From contig CP136896.1 in NCBI GenBank assembly GCA_034359265.1, positions 68,893,501 through 68,957,500 on the forward strand: a stretch of 64,000 nucleotides of DNA, read 5' to 3'. The notes under the pieces are model-generated. The model ran no database searches. It had not been told where the DNA came from and saw only the letters and a program-made list of their open reading frames with translations. Below are positions 12,451 to 23,557 of the stretch, one piece after another. The stretch's first letter is position 1. Each line of letters begins with the position of its first letter. The translations under genes and the position numbers were made by a program. This DNA comes from Canna indica (Eukaryota; Streptophyta; Magnoliopsida; Zingiberales; Cannaceae).

Positions 12451-12630
12451 TGTTGGCGTGTAGGCTTGGCGGGCCGAGTCATCAATCGCCTCGTGGCGTG
12501 TAGGCCTGGCGGGCCGAGTCACACTCGAATGCCGAGGGCGCTCGGGCCCTATATGGTATAAGATGAAGGTGCGCCCTTCCCTTTCACCAATTGGTTTGGG
12601 GGTCGTTGGTTAGCGTCGGATTCTAGGAGC
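12451..12630 (+). repeat. Miniature element LTR, right copy (180 bp)
   Basis: Second 180-bp copy, starting TGTTGGCGTGTAGGC and losing similarity to the left copy after GGAGC at 12630. No target duplication is found for the 420-bp unit alone (CTTAG on the left, AAAAT on the right). Confidence 0.78.
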
Positions 12631-12985
12631 AAAATATAAAATTTTGACCGAACCTAGGCTGAATGTTATTTCTTCAGCCTATTTCTTCCGCGCTTCGTTT
12701 TCGGATTCTGGTTTTCAACGAGCATCATCTTGGAGAGCTTTTGACTTGATCTTTGGACTCGTCCAAGCGACTTTGGTGCACTCATCGATCTTCGAGAAGT
12801 TTCACGACGGACCCGAGCGCGATGATCAATGTCCTTCCGATTTTGCGATTTCTCATATTTATCTGATCGAGGACATCGAACGCTAGTCGATATGGAACAT
12901 GAAACATATTCTCAATGAGATTATTAGTTCCATGTTTGTTATCATCAAAACCATCAAGGCCGAGATTAAGGCTAAAGTTGAAACC

Positions 12986-13342
12986 CTAAAGCCAACACTT
13001 AGGCTCTACTTGAGATATAAATGCTACATATTGACAAATATCCTTGAGTTTAGAGCGCGTTACCACTCCAGTTGATGGTTCTCCAATGACTTGATCCATT
13101 GGATGATCCCTTATCAACCAATATCCTTTGGGGAGATGTGGTAGAGCTTCTTCTTCCTCATCTTCAACTTGAGGTAGAGTTGTGGATGATGGTTCTTCAT
13201 GTTGTATTTTCTCATTATTTTCATCATCTACCTCTTTGTCATGAAGTGTGAGATCCCCAAGTTCTTCACCTATATTTACAATCTTTATATTTCTAGAAGA
13301 ATCATTAGTTTCATTAAATGTCATACATAAATTCTTCAACAA
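12986..13342 (-). pseudogene. copia-1 integrase-RT linker fragment
   Basis: A frame with an acidic linker, then LPKGYWLIRDHPMDQVIG and VTRSKLKDICQYVAFISQVE, the stretch that precedes copia RT. It ends at the nested insertion, so the last residues are foreign. Confidence 0.75.
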
Positions 13343-13469
13343 TCATGGTTCTACGATTGTATACTCTATATGCCTTAGAACTAATAGAGTAACCTAGGAA
13401 AATTCCTTCATCGAATTTAGAATCAAATTTTCCTAAATGCTCCTTAGTGTTTAAAATGAAATATTTGCA

Positions 13470-14342
13470 TTAAAAAATATAAAAATATCCCACATTTGGG
13501 ATTTTACTATTCCAAAGCTCAAAAGTCATTTTCTTAATTTTAGGTCTTAATAAAATGCGATTAAGTACATAACAAGAGGTATTTATGGCTTCAGCCCAAA
13601 AATACTTAGACAAATTATTTTCACATAGCATGGTCCTAGCCATCTCTTGTAAAGTTCTATTCTTCCTCTCAACCACCTCATTATGTTGAGAGATCCTAGG
13701 GGAAAAAAATATATGTTCAATACCTAAATCATCATAAAATTCGGAAAAAATTCATTTTTAAACTCTCATCCATTATCACTTCTAATTTTTAAAATTAAAA
13801 CTCCTTTCTCATCTGTAGTTTTCTTAGTAAACTTTTTGAAAAACTCAAAAGTTTCATTTTTCTTGGCTAAAAAAAAACTCATGTAAATCTAAAAAAGTCA
13901 TCAACTAACACATAGCAATATAGCTTCCACCTAGACTAGCTACATCACATGGACCAAAAAGATCCATGTGCACAAGCTTAAGAATTCTAGATGTACTAAC
14001 TTGATTAATGCTATGAAATAAAGATTTAACTTGCTTACTTAGTTGACATGCATCACAAAGTTTGTCTTTTTCAAATTTTATCTTGGGTAATCCTCTAACT
14101 AATTCTTTCTTAGATATTTCTTGGATGAGGCTCATGCTAGCATGTCCTAGCCTTCTATGCCACAACCAAGAGTCATTCTCCATAGCAACTAAGCATCTAA
14201 CATGAGGATTATGCAAGACATTTAAATCTAATGTGTAGATATTTTTTTGTCTATTTCCAATAAACATGATATCATTAGATGGTGCACTCCTAATGATACA
14301 TTTAGATGCTTCAAAGATAATTATGTATCCATTGTCACACAA
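13470..14342 (-). pseudogene. copia-1 GAG-pre-integrase and integrase fragments
   Basis: The 13905-14342 frame has WLWHRRLGHASMSLIQ and CDACQLSKQVKSLF, the zinc-binding HHCC-like integrase N-terminus, followed by the start of the catalytic core (HMDLFGP). The 13470-13676 frame has VERKNRTLQEMARTML, the end of the catalytic core. Between them the frame is broken. Confidence 0.85.
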
Positions 14343-14345
14343 TTG

Positions 14346-14549
14346 TCATATGCTAATCAAGTTATGTTTTAACCCATCAACTAGTAAAACATTCTTAATG
14401 CATGGGTAAGGAAGTATACCTATATCACCAATGCCAACAATCTTACATTTGGTATTGTCTCCAAATGTGACATGTTCACCATCTTTGCTTGATAGGATTG
14501 CAAATAAGTTGATGTCACTCGTCATGTGCTTTGAGCAACCACTATCCAA
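14346..14549 (-). pseudogene. copia-1 aspartic protease fragment
   Basis: Begins with the copia protease active-site motif MDSGCSKHMT and continues through VTFGDNTKCKIVGIG to the KNVLLVDGLKHNLISI end. It would cleave the polyprotein. The upstream part is in a different frame. Confidence 0.85.
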
Positions 14550-14787
14550 TATCCAAGTACTTCTACTTGCTTAAGGATGCTTCTTCGTCTACAAAAGGAG
14601 ATGAAACTATTTTAGGTACCCAAATTTTTTTGGGTCCTTGAGTGTTAGTCATTTTAGGAACCCATGTAAATCTTGCATGTGGGTTCCTCCTCAAAGCACA
14701 ATCCTTGGCCATATGGCCAAATATGCTACAAGAAAAATAATTTCCAATAAACTTCCTTCTATTATGTGTGTGAGCATGAAAGTGTGA

Positions 14788-15360
14788 TTATTTCTTTTTA
14801 TGGACAACCTTAGGCATGATATTTTGTAGGGTTGTCATCTTTTCATTAAGCATGCAAATTTTATTTTTCAATATTAGCATGCTATCATTCAAGTGCTCTA
14901 CTCGATCACTTAGATACTTGTTTTCATCTTCTAATTTTTTGTTATCATTTTCTAGGTCCTTCATTGCTTTCTCTAGGGTGTGTTTCTCTTCCTTAAGGGT
15001 ATCTACTTCTTTCCTTAAATCATTGCATGAAAGTAATAAGCTATCATTTTCTAGCTCTAAAGATTTATCGTCCTTTTTAAGTTCTTTAAATTTTCTCCTA
15101 ATAACATTAAATTCATCATGCATTTGTTCAAATTCATTTTCAAGCTCTTCTTGAGTAAAAGAAAGTTCACCAAAAGTAAATCGTACCTCATCATCATTTG
15201 CCATTAAGCAAAGATTTGTCTTTTCACTCTTTGTGTCTTCTTCACTCGATGAAGACTCGCCTTCATCCCACCAAGCCATCATTGTCTTCTTCTTCTTCTT
15301 CTTCTTCTTCTTCTTCTTCTTGTATTTGTCCTTTTTGTGAGGGTTAGAGATGGAAGCCAT
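14788..15360 (-). pseudogene. copia-1 gag C-terminal coiled-coil segment
   Basis: A 190-residue frame: a Lys run encoded by a (CTT)n tract near 15280-15330, an acidic stretch, then about 120 residues of heptad-like Glu/Lys/Leu sequence predicted to be coiled coil. The sequence just upstream (15360-15478) encodes HCNKVGHLRKDC, a zinc knuckle that has lost its first Cys (Phe/Tyr there). A second knuckle-like stretch with the same loss is near 14700-14755. Confidence 0.7.
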
Positions 15361-15478
15361 TTTGAGAAGTGGGTAGTCCTGAGGTGAAAGCCATTTTGAG
15401 AAGTGGGCAGTCTTTCCTTAGATGCCCGACTTTGTTGCAATGGTAGAATATGTAGCTCCCTCTACCCTTTCTCATGCC

Positions 15479-16249
15479 TCATCTCATGAATCTCATAAAT
15501 CTCCTTGCTAACATTGCCATTTCCTCAAGGTCATCCGTCTCTTCCTCGGATGATGAGGATTTCTCTATTTGGTGTGAAGCTTTTAAGGCAATGGTCTTAC
15601 CTTTGGGGGCATCTTCCTCCATATATTGCTTCATATGGGTCTCATGTGTCATGAGAGACCCAATGAGCTCGGTGATCTTTAAGGTGCTCATGTCCTTTGC
15701 TTCCATGATTACAATGACCTTGGGCTCCCAAGTTTTTGGAAGGGAACGAAGGAGCTTCCTTACGTTCTCCTCTTCCTTTATTTCTCTGCCAAGGTTAGCT
15801 AATCCATTTGTAATATTTTGAAAGCTAGCATACATAGCATTAATGGATTCATGCGATAACATTTTAAATATTTCATAATCATGCATTAGTAGGTTTATTT
15901 TGGATTCCTTTACTTCTGAAGTCCCTTCATGTGTGGTCTTTAGGATCTTCCATAGTTCATATGCGGACTTATATGTAGAAATCCTATTGAACTCATTAAT
16001 TGATAGCCCGCAATATAATGCATTGACGGCCTTTGCATTCGCATTAAACAATTTAATTTCTTCTTGGTCCAACTCATCCATGTCCTTAATGGGTTGTTTA
16101 TACTCTACTTGAATCATCCTCCGTACATCCATGCCTAAAGATTGTAAGAAGTCATTCATACGAATCTTCCAGTAGGCATAGTTGTTTCCATCGAATAGTG
16201 GTGGAGTACGAGTAAAGGACCCTTGAGCTAGTTGGATTTCACTCGACAT
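15479..16249 (-). pseudogene. copia-1 gag N-terminal domain
   Basis: A 256-residue frame starting MSSEIQLAQGSFTRTPPLFD with the copia gag motif GNNYAYWKIRMNDFLQS and an LWKILKTTHEGT-type UBN2 region. It is the capsid-like protein and lies directly downstream of the LTR and PBS. This is the best-preserved piece of the element, but it is disconnected from the downstream frames. Confidence 0.85.
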
Positions 16250-16306
16250 CTTAATTTGTAGGGAAGATGGTTAAATCTTATCCTACGACCTTGCTCTGAT
16301 ACCAAT

Positions 16307-17683
16307 TATTGTCTAAAATCCGACACTAGAAGGGGGGTTGAATAGTATCGATCACTTGTTTCTATTTTATCAATTTTCTTTTTGCTTAGTTTCAACTTCA
16401 AGTGAATGCAAATGTAACTTAACAATGTGTTATCAATTATCAAGAACAATAATGAGCAAACATTCAAAACGATGCAAACACGATGAATTATAGTGGTCCG
16501 GTCAACCACCTACTCTACTACTTTGGCTCATCACCAAGAATTTCTAACCAACTACTTTATAGAACTTGTGTTTCCCTTTGAATACAACTGAGAACACAAT
16601 TCTCACCTCTTTGAGAATTCCTCAAACCTATTCACCTAGATAAAATACAAATCTACAAAATCTACCATAAGTGTTTCTCTAGCACACCTAGCAAGCTATT
16701 ACAAAAGAAAATAAGTTTTAAAACAACTTCAAATATAATGAAAAGAGCTATGAATTTGAGAGAAGAACCAATGCTCTTTTCCCAAGCCTTTGAGCCTTCA
16801 ACTTGCCAGGGGATGAGCTTGAATCGTAGCAGAGTTGAGGAAAAGTGGACGTTTGAAGAAGAACGTTGACGGAAGTGCAGGGCGCGCAGCAATCGATCTC
16901 TTTGAAGGCTTAAATCACTTCTTAAATGCTCAATAATATTTCTAAGAGTTCCTAAAGGAGTTAGGTGAGTGGTATTTATAACCCCTCAGCCGAACTGGCT
17001 ATTCAATAGGCGAAAAACTAGCCGTTACAGTCGTTTGGTCGCTTACCGATCGATCGTCGGTCGATCGACCGATCGACCGCCTGCGGTCGCTACCCTTTCT
17101 GTGCTTTACTCGCGTCGTTCGGTCGACCGACGGGTCGACCGAATGGATCACTTCATCGATCCATAATTCAGTCAACCGATCTTTGGCACAATGTGCATTG
17201 GTCGACCGACGTAGCCTTGAGCCGACTTCTTCACCATCTTCAATCGACCGACAGGTCGACCGATTGGCTACTAGTATTTTGCAGCATCATTCGGTCGACC
17301 GACAAGGCTACTGCCAATATTCTACCTTGTTCAGTCGATCGAGCGGTCGACTAAACTCAGGCTGAGGCTGAATTTTTCTTATATTCGTTACATGCTTTTT
17401 CATAGGTTTAGTTACCAAGTTGTAACTTGGATAACTTTATAATTAGGCTTAGGATGAGATCCTAGGGGTATATTACAAGATATCTACCTAATCGATGCCC
17501 AAGCCTTTTCTTTGACGATCTTTTCTTTCGTTTCGACGATCTATTTTTCCTTCGTTTTTTCGAACGAAGTTCGCATGCTTATCGCAACTTCAACCTGAAC
17601 TCAAAACTTCACACATAGATTAAATACATGTTTGTTATCATCAAAATAAAAATTGAAGTTTAAGAGAAACCCTTAAGCCAACA
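16307..17683 (-). repeat. copia-1 5' LTR
   Basis: Upstream LTR in element orientation (starts TGTTGGCTTAAGGG at 17683 on the minus strand). The PBS lies right beside its inner end. It shares the GGTCGACCGA-rich block (17040-17350) with the other LTR, although part of that block differs in length. Confidence 0.9.
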
Positions 17684-18597
17684 AGCAAACAGTTTCTTAC
17701 GTGACAAGGATAAGGGTCATATTTGTCCCTAAAGTATTTGAAAAGGTACAAATTTGCCATTGAACTTTTTTTTTAAAAAAATATCATCGTCGTCCAAATT
17801 TTGGGTCATATTTGTCCCTAAAGTATTCATAAATGTACAAATTTGCTCTTGAACTTTTTATTTTTTGAAAAATGCCTTCGTCGTTCAAATTTTGGGCAAA
17901 AAAAATATCCCTTGCACCTATGAGGGATGAGGTATAAATACTAAAATCTCAATCGTCAAAAGACCAAAATGCCCATTAACTTAAGTTGAGTTTAAAATAA
18001 GCCATAACTCAATCAATACAAGTCTGATTCAAGTTACGCTCGAACCTTCGAATTCATCTTGAACCAAGCAACCCGTCTAAGGATTAATCAAACTTAGATG
18101 ATTAATTTAGGTTATGAATATATTAGGTATTACATGTTGGCAGCTTAAAATCAAGTGTACCTTGATAATGTGGCTTATTTTATTTGCCACATAAGCAATT
18201 ATTTGCTGATTTGTCAAACTATTACAAGCGGTGATATTTTTGGCCCAAAATTTGGACGACGAGGGTATTTTTCAAAAAATAAAAAGTTTAAGGGCAAATT
18301 TGTACCTTTTCGAATACGTACTTTAGAGGCGACTATGATCCAAAATTTGAACGACGAGGGCATTTTTCAAAAAAAAAAGTTTAAATACAAATTTGTACCT
18401 TTTCGAATACTTTTGGGGCAAATATAACCATTATCCTTGCCACGCAAGCAACCGTTTGCTAACTTGTCAAACCGTTACAAGCAGTGATATTTTTGACCCA
18501 AAATTTGGACGGCGAGGGCATTTTTGAAAAAAAAAGTTTGAGAACAAATTTATACATTTTTTAATATTTTAGAAGCAAATATGCCCTTATCCCTTGA
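17684..18597. mobile_element. Right part of palindromic non-autonomous element split by copia-1
   Basis: Two direct units (17707-17793 and 17805-17900) resemble the unit left of copia-1, and three inverted units (about 18229-18315, 18340-18430, 18486-18595) mirror them. The end GCCCTTATCC is the inverse of the left start GATAAGGG. The core has no coding frame. Flanks TTTGAAAAT (left) and CTTGAAATT (right) could be a decayed 9-bp duplication. Confidence 0.65.
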
Positions 18598-18626
18598 AAT
18601 TGTTGACGCAAGCATTTATTGCAGAA

Positions 18627-18627
<1 letters not shown>

Positions 18628-18657
<30 letters not shown>
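18628..18657. repeat. (TA)n microsatellite
   Basis: An uninterrupted run of about 15 TA units. Confidence 0.9.
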
Positions 18658-18660
<3 letters not shown>

Positions 18661-18843
18661 GGTCCTTTTTGTGATTTTGATTCTTTTTCTTACTTCCAAG
18701 CAAGGTGTTCTCTTTGCGGTAAAATAGACGCGGATCTTGACTCCATTTGAGTAATTTACTAATTTGACTGACAGCGAGAGATCAATAATGCAAATACGAA
18801 AGAGTCTGGCGATAATTATGTCTACTATGAAATGGAATTAATC

Positions 18844-19378
18844 CGGAGGCGGCTTCTAACTCGTGATAGATTATTACGGTGGGGGATTATTGTAGATGAT
18901 TCTTGCCTTCTATGCCTCATTGGAAAGGAATCTCATATCCATTTATTTTCTGATTGCACTTTCACTCATCGAGGATGGAGGTGCTTCCTATCACTTGTGG
19001 ATTCACCGTTTATCTCACTCGATTGTGTTCGTTCTCTGCATACTTATGATGGAGCTGGGAAGGATCAGTGGAAGTTGATGTTGATTTTGAACTGGTTTCT
19101 ATGGTTCGAGAGGAATTCTAGAGCATTTATGAATGTTTGTTCTAGTTATTAGGAGCTTGCCGTGTCAGCGGCAAATTTCTTCCGGCTCTGTTCATCGTGA
19201 TTGGAAGCTTGAATGTGCTGTAGAAAACTAAGAGCGGTCACTGCCTATCTGTTTTCCTTCTTCTCCTGGATTGTTTTTTTGTATGTATTTTGATTTTGAT
19301 TTTTTTGCCCGTCTCCCCTTTACACTGTAACGTTTCGTTACTTATGAATGGTATACAATTTTTAGTTTTTTTTAAAAA
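18844..19378 (+). mobile_element. 5'-truncated L1-type LINE (3' end)
   Basis: Flanked by a 17-bp target duplication, ATGAAATGGAATTAATC (18827-18843 and 19379-19395). It encodes the C-terminal zf-RVT region (LLTRDRLLRWGIIVDDSCLL, WFLWFERNSRAF) and then a 3' UTR ending in a short A-run. It belongs to the family of the full-length LINE at 23456-29756 or a sister family. It lies just beyond the 3' end of gene 2. Confidence 0.88.
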
Positions 19379-20285
19379 ATGAAATGGAATTAATCTGGGG
19401 AATTTATTAAGAGGTGTGTGTAGGAGGAATTAACATGATGCATCAACAATGGTGGTTCTAGTACTTCCAAGTTTCATCAATCAAATTACCAACTATACAT
19501 AAGATGATAAGACTATTCCATACCAATAAAATGCAACTGTGGTCCTAAACATGCGGCAGTCGGTTAAGAAGATCTCATGCAACGAGGGTAGAGTCATTTT
19601 ACATCAGACTTATTGGGTTTGTTTTCCTTAATGTATTTCAAATGCAGTAATCTGGCTGTCAATGGCAGTTTCACTATGGTTGGTGCCATCATCGGCAGCA
19701 ATCTCCAGTTGTAAACACTCCTTGAGCTGCATCACCACGTCCACTACTGTTGGCCTATAGGCCGAGACATCTGCTGTGCACTTCATTGCAAGATCTGTAG
19801 CCTTCCATAGGGAGTTGCTACTGTATGATCCTTCCAATCTTTGATCGGGAATGCCAGCGATGTCCCCATTGGCGTAATGTGGGGCCACGAGTTGAACTAT
19901 GTGAACCTTCCTTCTGCCTGGCTGGATAGCTCGTTGGCCAGTGATTAGCTCCAAAAGAACCACACCAAAGCTATATATGTCGCTCTTCTCGCTAAGCTGG
20001 TAAGTGGTATGGAACCTATCATTAAACCATTGGGTTAGCTTCCATGTTACAACAGAAGTAGTGGCATATAAGATTAGTAGCAGAATGACACTGCAACTTA
20101 ACAAATTTTCAATCACTAAGCAATAGTTCTTCTCCATCGCTCCTTTCCCTGTAGACGAAGATGGCCTGAGAGATTGTCACAATGGGAGGAAGAAAGCAGG
20201 ATTAATCCTTATATGGTGCTGGTTTCTGTGGGGGAGAGGAATACAACGATATTTCAAAGCACTTGTACCAACCACCAGTCATTGG

Positions 20286-20653
20286 CTGGGAAACGCATGA
20301 GCGTTCACTTCTTGCCCTTACTGTTGTGCTGGTTGGAGGATTTTCCTCTTCTTGGTGAACTATCCCTTCTTCTTTGTGGCCGAAGATCCTTGGAATTCTC
20401 AATTGACTGTTTCTCCCAAAGTTGCAGATAATCGAGCTCGACTTATCTTGATTTGGAGTTGGTTCATTTGGTTCGAGCGGAACACTCGTGCTTTTAGGAA
20501 TGAGTCTATAATTTTTCAGCTGCTGGCCGCTTTGGCAGCAAATTTCTTTGAGCTTTGTTCTTTTTGATTGTATTTTAATGTTTTTCTCTTTCCCATCTAC
20601 TCCTGTATCAGTTCATACCTCTTGAATGAAATGCAGGATTCTACTTTCAAAAA
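20286..20653 (+). mobile_element. 5'-truncated LINE tail in gene 2 intron
   Basis: Flanked by AACCACCAGTCATTGG (20270-20285 and 20654-20669). It encodes the extreme C-terminus ILIWSWFIWFERNTRAFRNE and AANFFELCSF, matching the full-length LINE, then a 3' UTR with CTCTTGAATGAAATGCAGG and an A-run. It is in the intron between gene 2 exons 12 and 13, antisense to the gene. Confidence 0.88.
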
Positions 20654-20689
20654 AACCACCAGTCATTGGTAGTTTCTGCAGCATCCTTT

Positions 20690-20838
20690 TTAAGGTTCGG
20701 TTCTGCTTAGAATAGCTTGTGGATTGTGGATTGTAGATATTTTTTTATCACTGTTTTTTCTTCCTCTCTCCCCTCCCCCTACTGAACTCCCTTCATTTCT
20801 CTTGAATGGAATGCAGTTTGCTATCTTTCAAAGAAAAA
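20690..20838 (+). mobile_element. LINE 3' UTR remnant
   Basis: Contains the same 3' UTR hallmark (CTTGAATGGAATGCAG, a CTTTCAAAGAAAAAA tail and a C/T-rich stretch) as the neighbouring LINE copies, but no coding part. The start is approximate and no target duplication was identified. Confidence 0.6.
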
Positions 20839-23557
20839 ACCGAGAAAGTCAAGTTTTTGGTGACAGACGTTACTACAAAAAACCAAGGCCAAATGTATAG
20901 CTCAATGGATGGTGTGCTCTTACTTTATGATCCTAGAATGAAACGAATGATGATTAAAGGAATGACTACAAACTTGAAAAGAAAAACTATGTTTCCCCAG
21001 GAAAAGAAAAATGCAAATGCAGCTTCTACTTTCTAGCCAAAAGAAAATATAGTATTGGTAGCCGCAGCCTGCACTACTATCTAGTAGTTTACCTCCAAAC
21101 ACTGGTGGGGAACAAAATTTTAAAATCTTGTGACTTATTTAAGGAGGTGTTTTCATTAATGTAATTCAAACATAAAATCAATAGGTTCAAGAAGTGCAGA
21201 GATATATTTACTCAGGATCGATGTATCCAGGGGTTCCAGCCATATCCATGAGAGTGACATCTGCATTGCTGCTGAAAGATTTAGACAGGCCATAGTCTGT
21301 TAGTTTGGCCTCAAGTTTTTCACCTAAAAGAATATCGCTGGACTTCAGATCCCTATGTATTATGGATGGCAAGCATCCTTGGTGCAGATACTCCAGTCCT
21401 GCGTTATGTTAAAGCATAAATTAAGAAGCAAGGAAATCATATAACTTATCATGAAGTGTAGATAATATAAGGATCATATCATTGCAGACCATATGCGGCA
21501 TCAAGTGCAATTCGTAGGCGGTCTCTCCAACTCAAGGTTCCAGATAGACTGCCTCGAGCTGTACAAAATCATTAAAATCTGCATGTTATATATTAATAAA
21601 AATTGCAGGTATCTACTCCACGACAGTATATATCACATAAATATATACACACGTGTGCACATGCTAAAAAAGAGATCTTCAGATCAGAAGCAGTTACATG
21701 CTACTTTCATTCTCACTTGATGTCTTAGTCTTACTGCTGTAAGTTTGGACATACCTAGCACTCTAGCAGGTTTTAGAAAAAGAACTTGCACATAAGCAAG
21801 AAGTTCATATAAATAATATAATATTTTTTCAATTATCTTCCAAAGGGAAAGGGTGAGCCTTAGTAAAACAGTAAGATCGCTCCATTGCCTCCTGTTACTA
21901 AAGTTCAACTTACAAAAACAACCTCTTTGCTATACAAGGGTGAGATTATATCCAATGACCCTTAGACCACATATTGGTGAGAGCCTCACACACTAGGATG
22001 ACTCCTTTTCTTAATATTCCTGATAGGCAGGTTTAAATATTTGAATCAACTTATAATAAACACACAAGTGGAAAAATCTCAAACAAAACCTTATTTGCAA
22101 TAAGTTTCTAAGTTATCCCTCCATGGTAGAATTTCAGTATGTGGATAAACTATATCATTTGTTTTATCTAAAGTGTACTAATCATGTCAGACCAGAACTA
22201 AAATCAGTTGAAACACTATGGGTGAAAGAAAATTATATTTCAATTTAGGCTGGCAATATTGTTGAAATATGTAACCTTGGAGATGCTCTTTGAGACTTCC
22301 TTGAGGCATGTATTCATAAACAAGTGCAAGATGATTTCCCTCGCTGCAGTAGCCCAACAGAGAAACCAAGTTCCTATGATGAATCTTTGTCAAGTTTTTA
22401 GCCTGCAAACAAAGTTCAGATTATCAATTGGAACGGTACTGAAGAGTGAAGATGCCTTTGGATTTGAAAGCTAAGAAGATGCGCCGAAATTTCCGTCCAA
22501 AACAAAGTTTAATGGGATACAAATCTTAAAATAGAAGAAAGGAGAAAAAGGCAAATCAATTTTATCCAAGTAAAATAGAAGTCTACAGATTCTTCAATGG
22601 TGATGGATAATTGATAGTACATAAAATTGTGTATTCCAGTATTGCAATGTATCATATAAATTCTTCAAAGCACCTCGTGTAGACTATCATAAAACTATTA
22701 GGATAAGTTGACAACTGATATTGACATTTTTGTTTCAAGAAAGCAATCTTGGCAAATTAAGACCGAAATGAACAAAATAACTACCTCAACGACAAACTCC
22801 TGAGTCCGCTGTGATGTTGATGGTGAATGCACTTTGACTGCTACTGGAGTACCATTTTCCAAGTAGCCAAGATATACTGTCCCAAAAGCCCCGTTCCCAA
22901 TGACTCGTGCAAAGTTATTAGTAATTCTTTCAAGATGAATATAAGAGAAATGCCAGCTATCAACTTGCAAAGGCCTCTGTTCATGTTCAGTTCTCCGAAC
23001 CAAGTTTCCTTCAGTATGTGGTATCACAGATACTGGAGCCATAACTTTAGGCACAATTAACAGATAGTATGAGCAAATACAAGACTGTAAATGACATTAG
23101 CAAGATGATTATAACCCAGAACTTTGCTTTGATGCTAATACCTTTCCTTCTCCTTCTCAACCATATAATGAACAATGAAAGTAGCAGTAGCAATATGACT
23201 GCAGGGACCACTGAAATTAACAGAACAATGGGAGTGGAAATCTTTTTTCTCCTACTAGCAACTTTAGATCTGATTGTCTTGTTAGTAAACCTAGCATTTA
23301 AGCAATTTATAAAAATAATTTTTTAGTCTTTGCTCGAGAAAAGAACTACTCATAATCATCAAAAAATGTATGCATTTCCTTCATCTGTATGAAAATCATA
23401 GGAATTCAGAGGGATAACGCTTAATTATGAAGTTCAATCAGTATTTTAAATACTTTTTTTTTTTGAAAAAGAAGAACCTGCATTTCATTCAAGAGATATG
23501 AAGAGGTACAGGTATAAAGGGAGAGATAGAGGTTAAAGAAGTTAAGATACTATACAA

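Larger units (their letters stand above)
12211..12997. mobile_element. Nested insertion: miniature LTR element plus LTR-like tail
   Basis: The unit runs from TGTTGGCGTG to GCCAACA and is flanked by a perfect 5-bp duplication CTTAG (12206-12210 and 12998-13002). Removing it restores continuity of the copia-1 RT (...SQVEPK | KNIKEA...). The first 420 bp are two 180-bp direct repeats around a 60-bp core. The remaining 367 bp end with a stretch (TGTTATCATCAAAA ... AAGCCAACA) resembling the end of the copia-1 LTR. No coding capacity. Confidence 0.8.
8849..17683 (-). mobile_element. copia-1: Ty1/copia LTR retrotransposon, complete but decayed
   Basis: An 8.8-kb element on the minus strand. Target duplication AGCAA at 8844-8848 and 17684-17688. 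LTRs of about 1.37 kb start TGTTG and end CAACA. The primer-binding site matches initiator-Met tRNA (TTGGTATCAGAGCAAGG at 16289-16305, minus). A purine tract AAAAAGGGGGAGAT abuts the 3' LTR (10221-10234). Domain order gag, protease, integrase, RT, RNase H is the Ty1/copia order. All frames are broken by stops and frameshifts. In one 135-base stretch of the LTRs aligned by eye about one base in ten differs, so the insertion is old. Confidence 0.93.
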
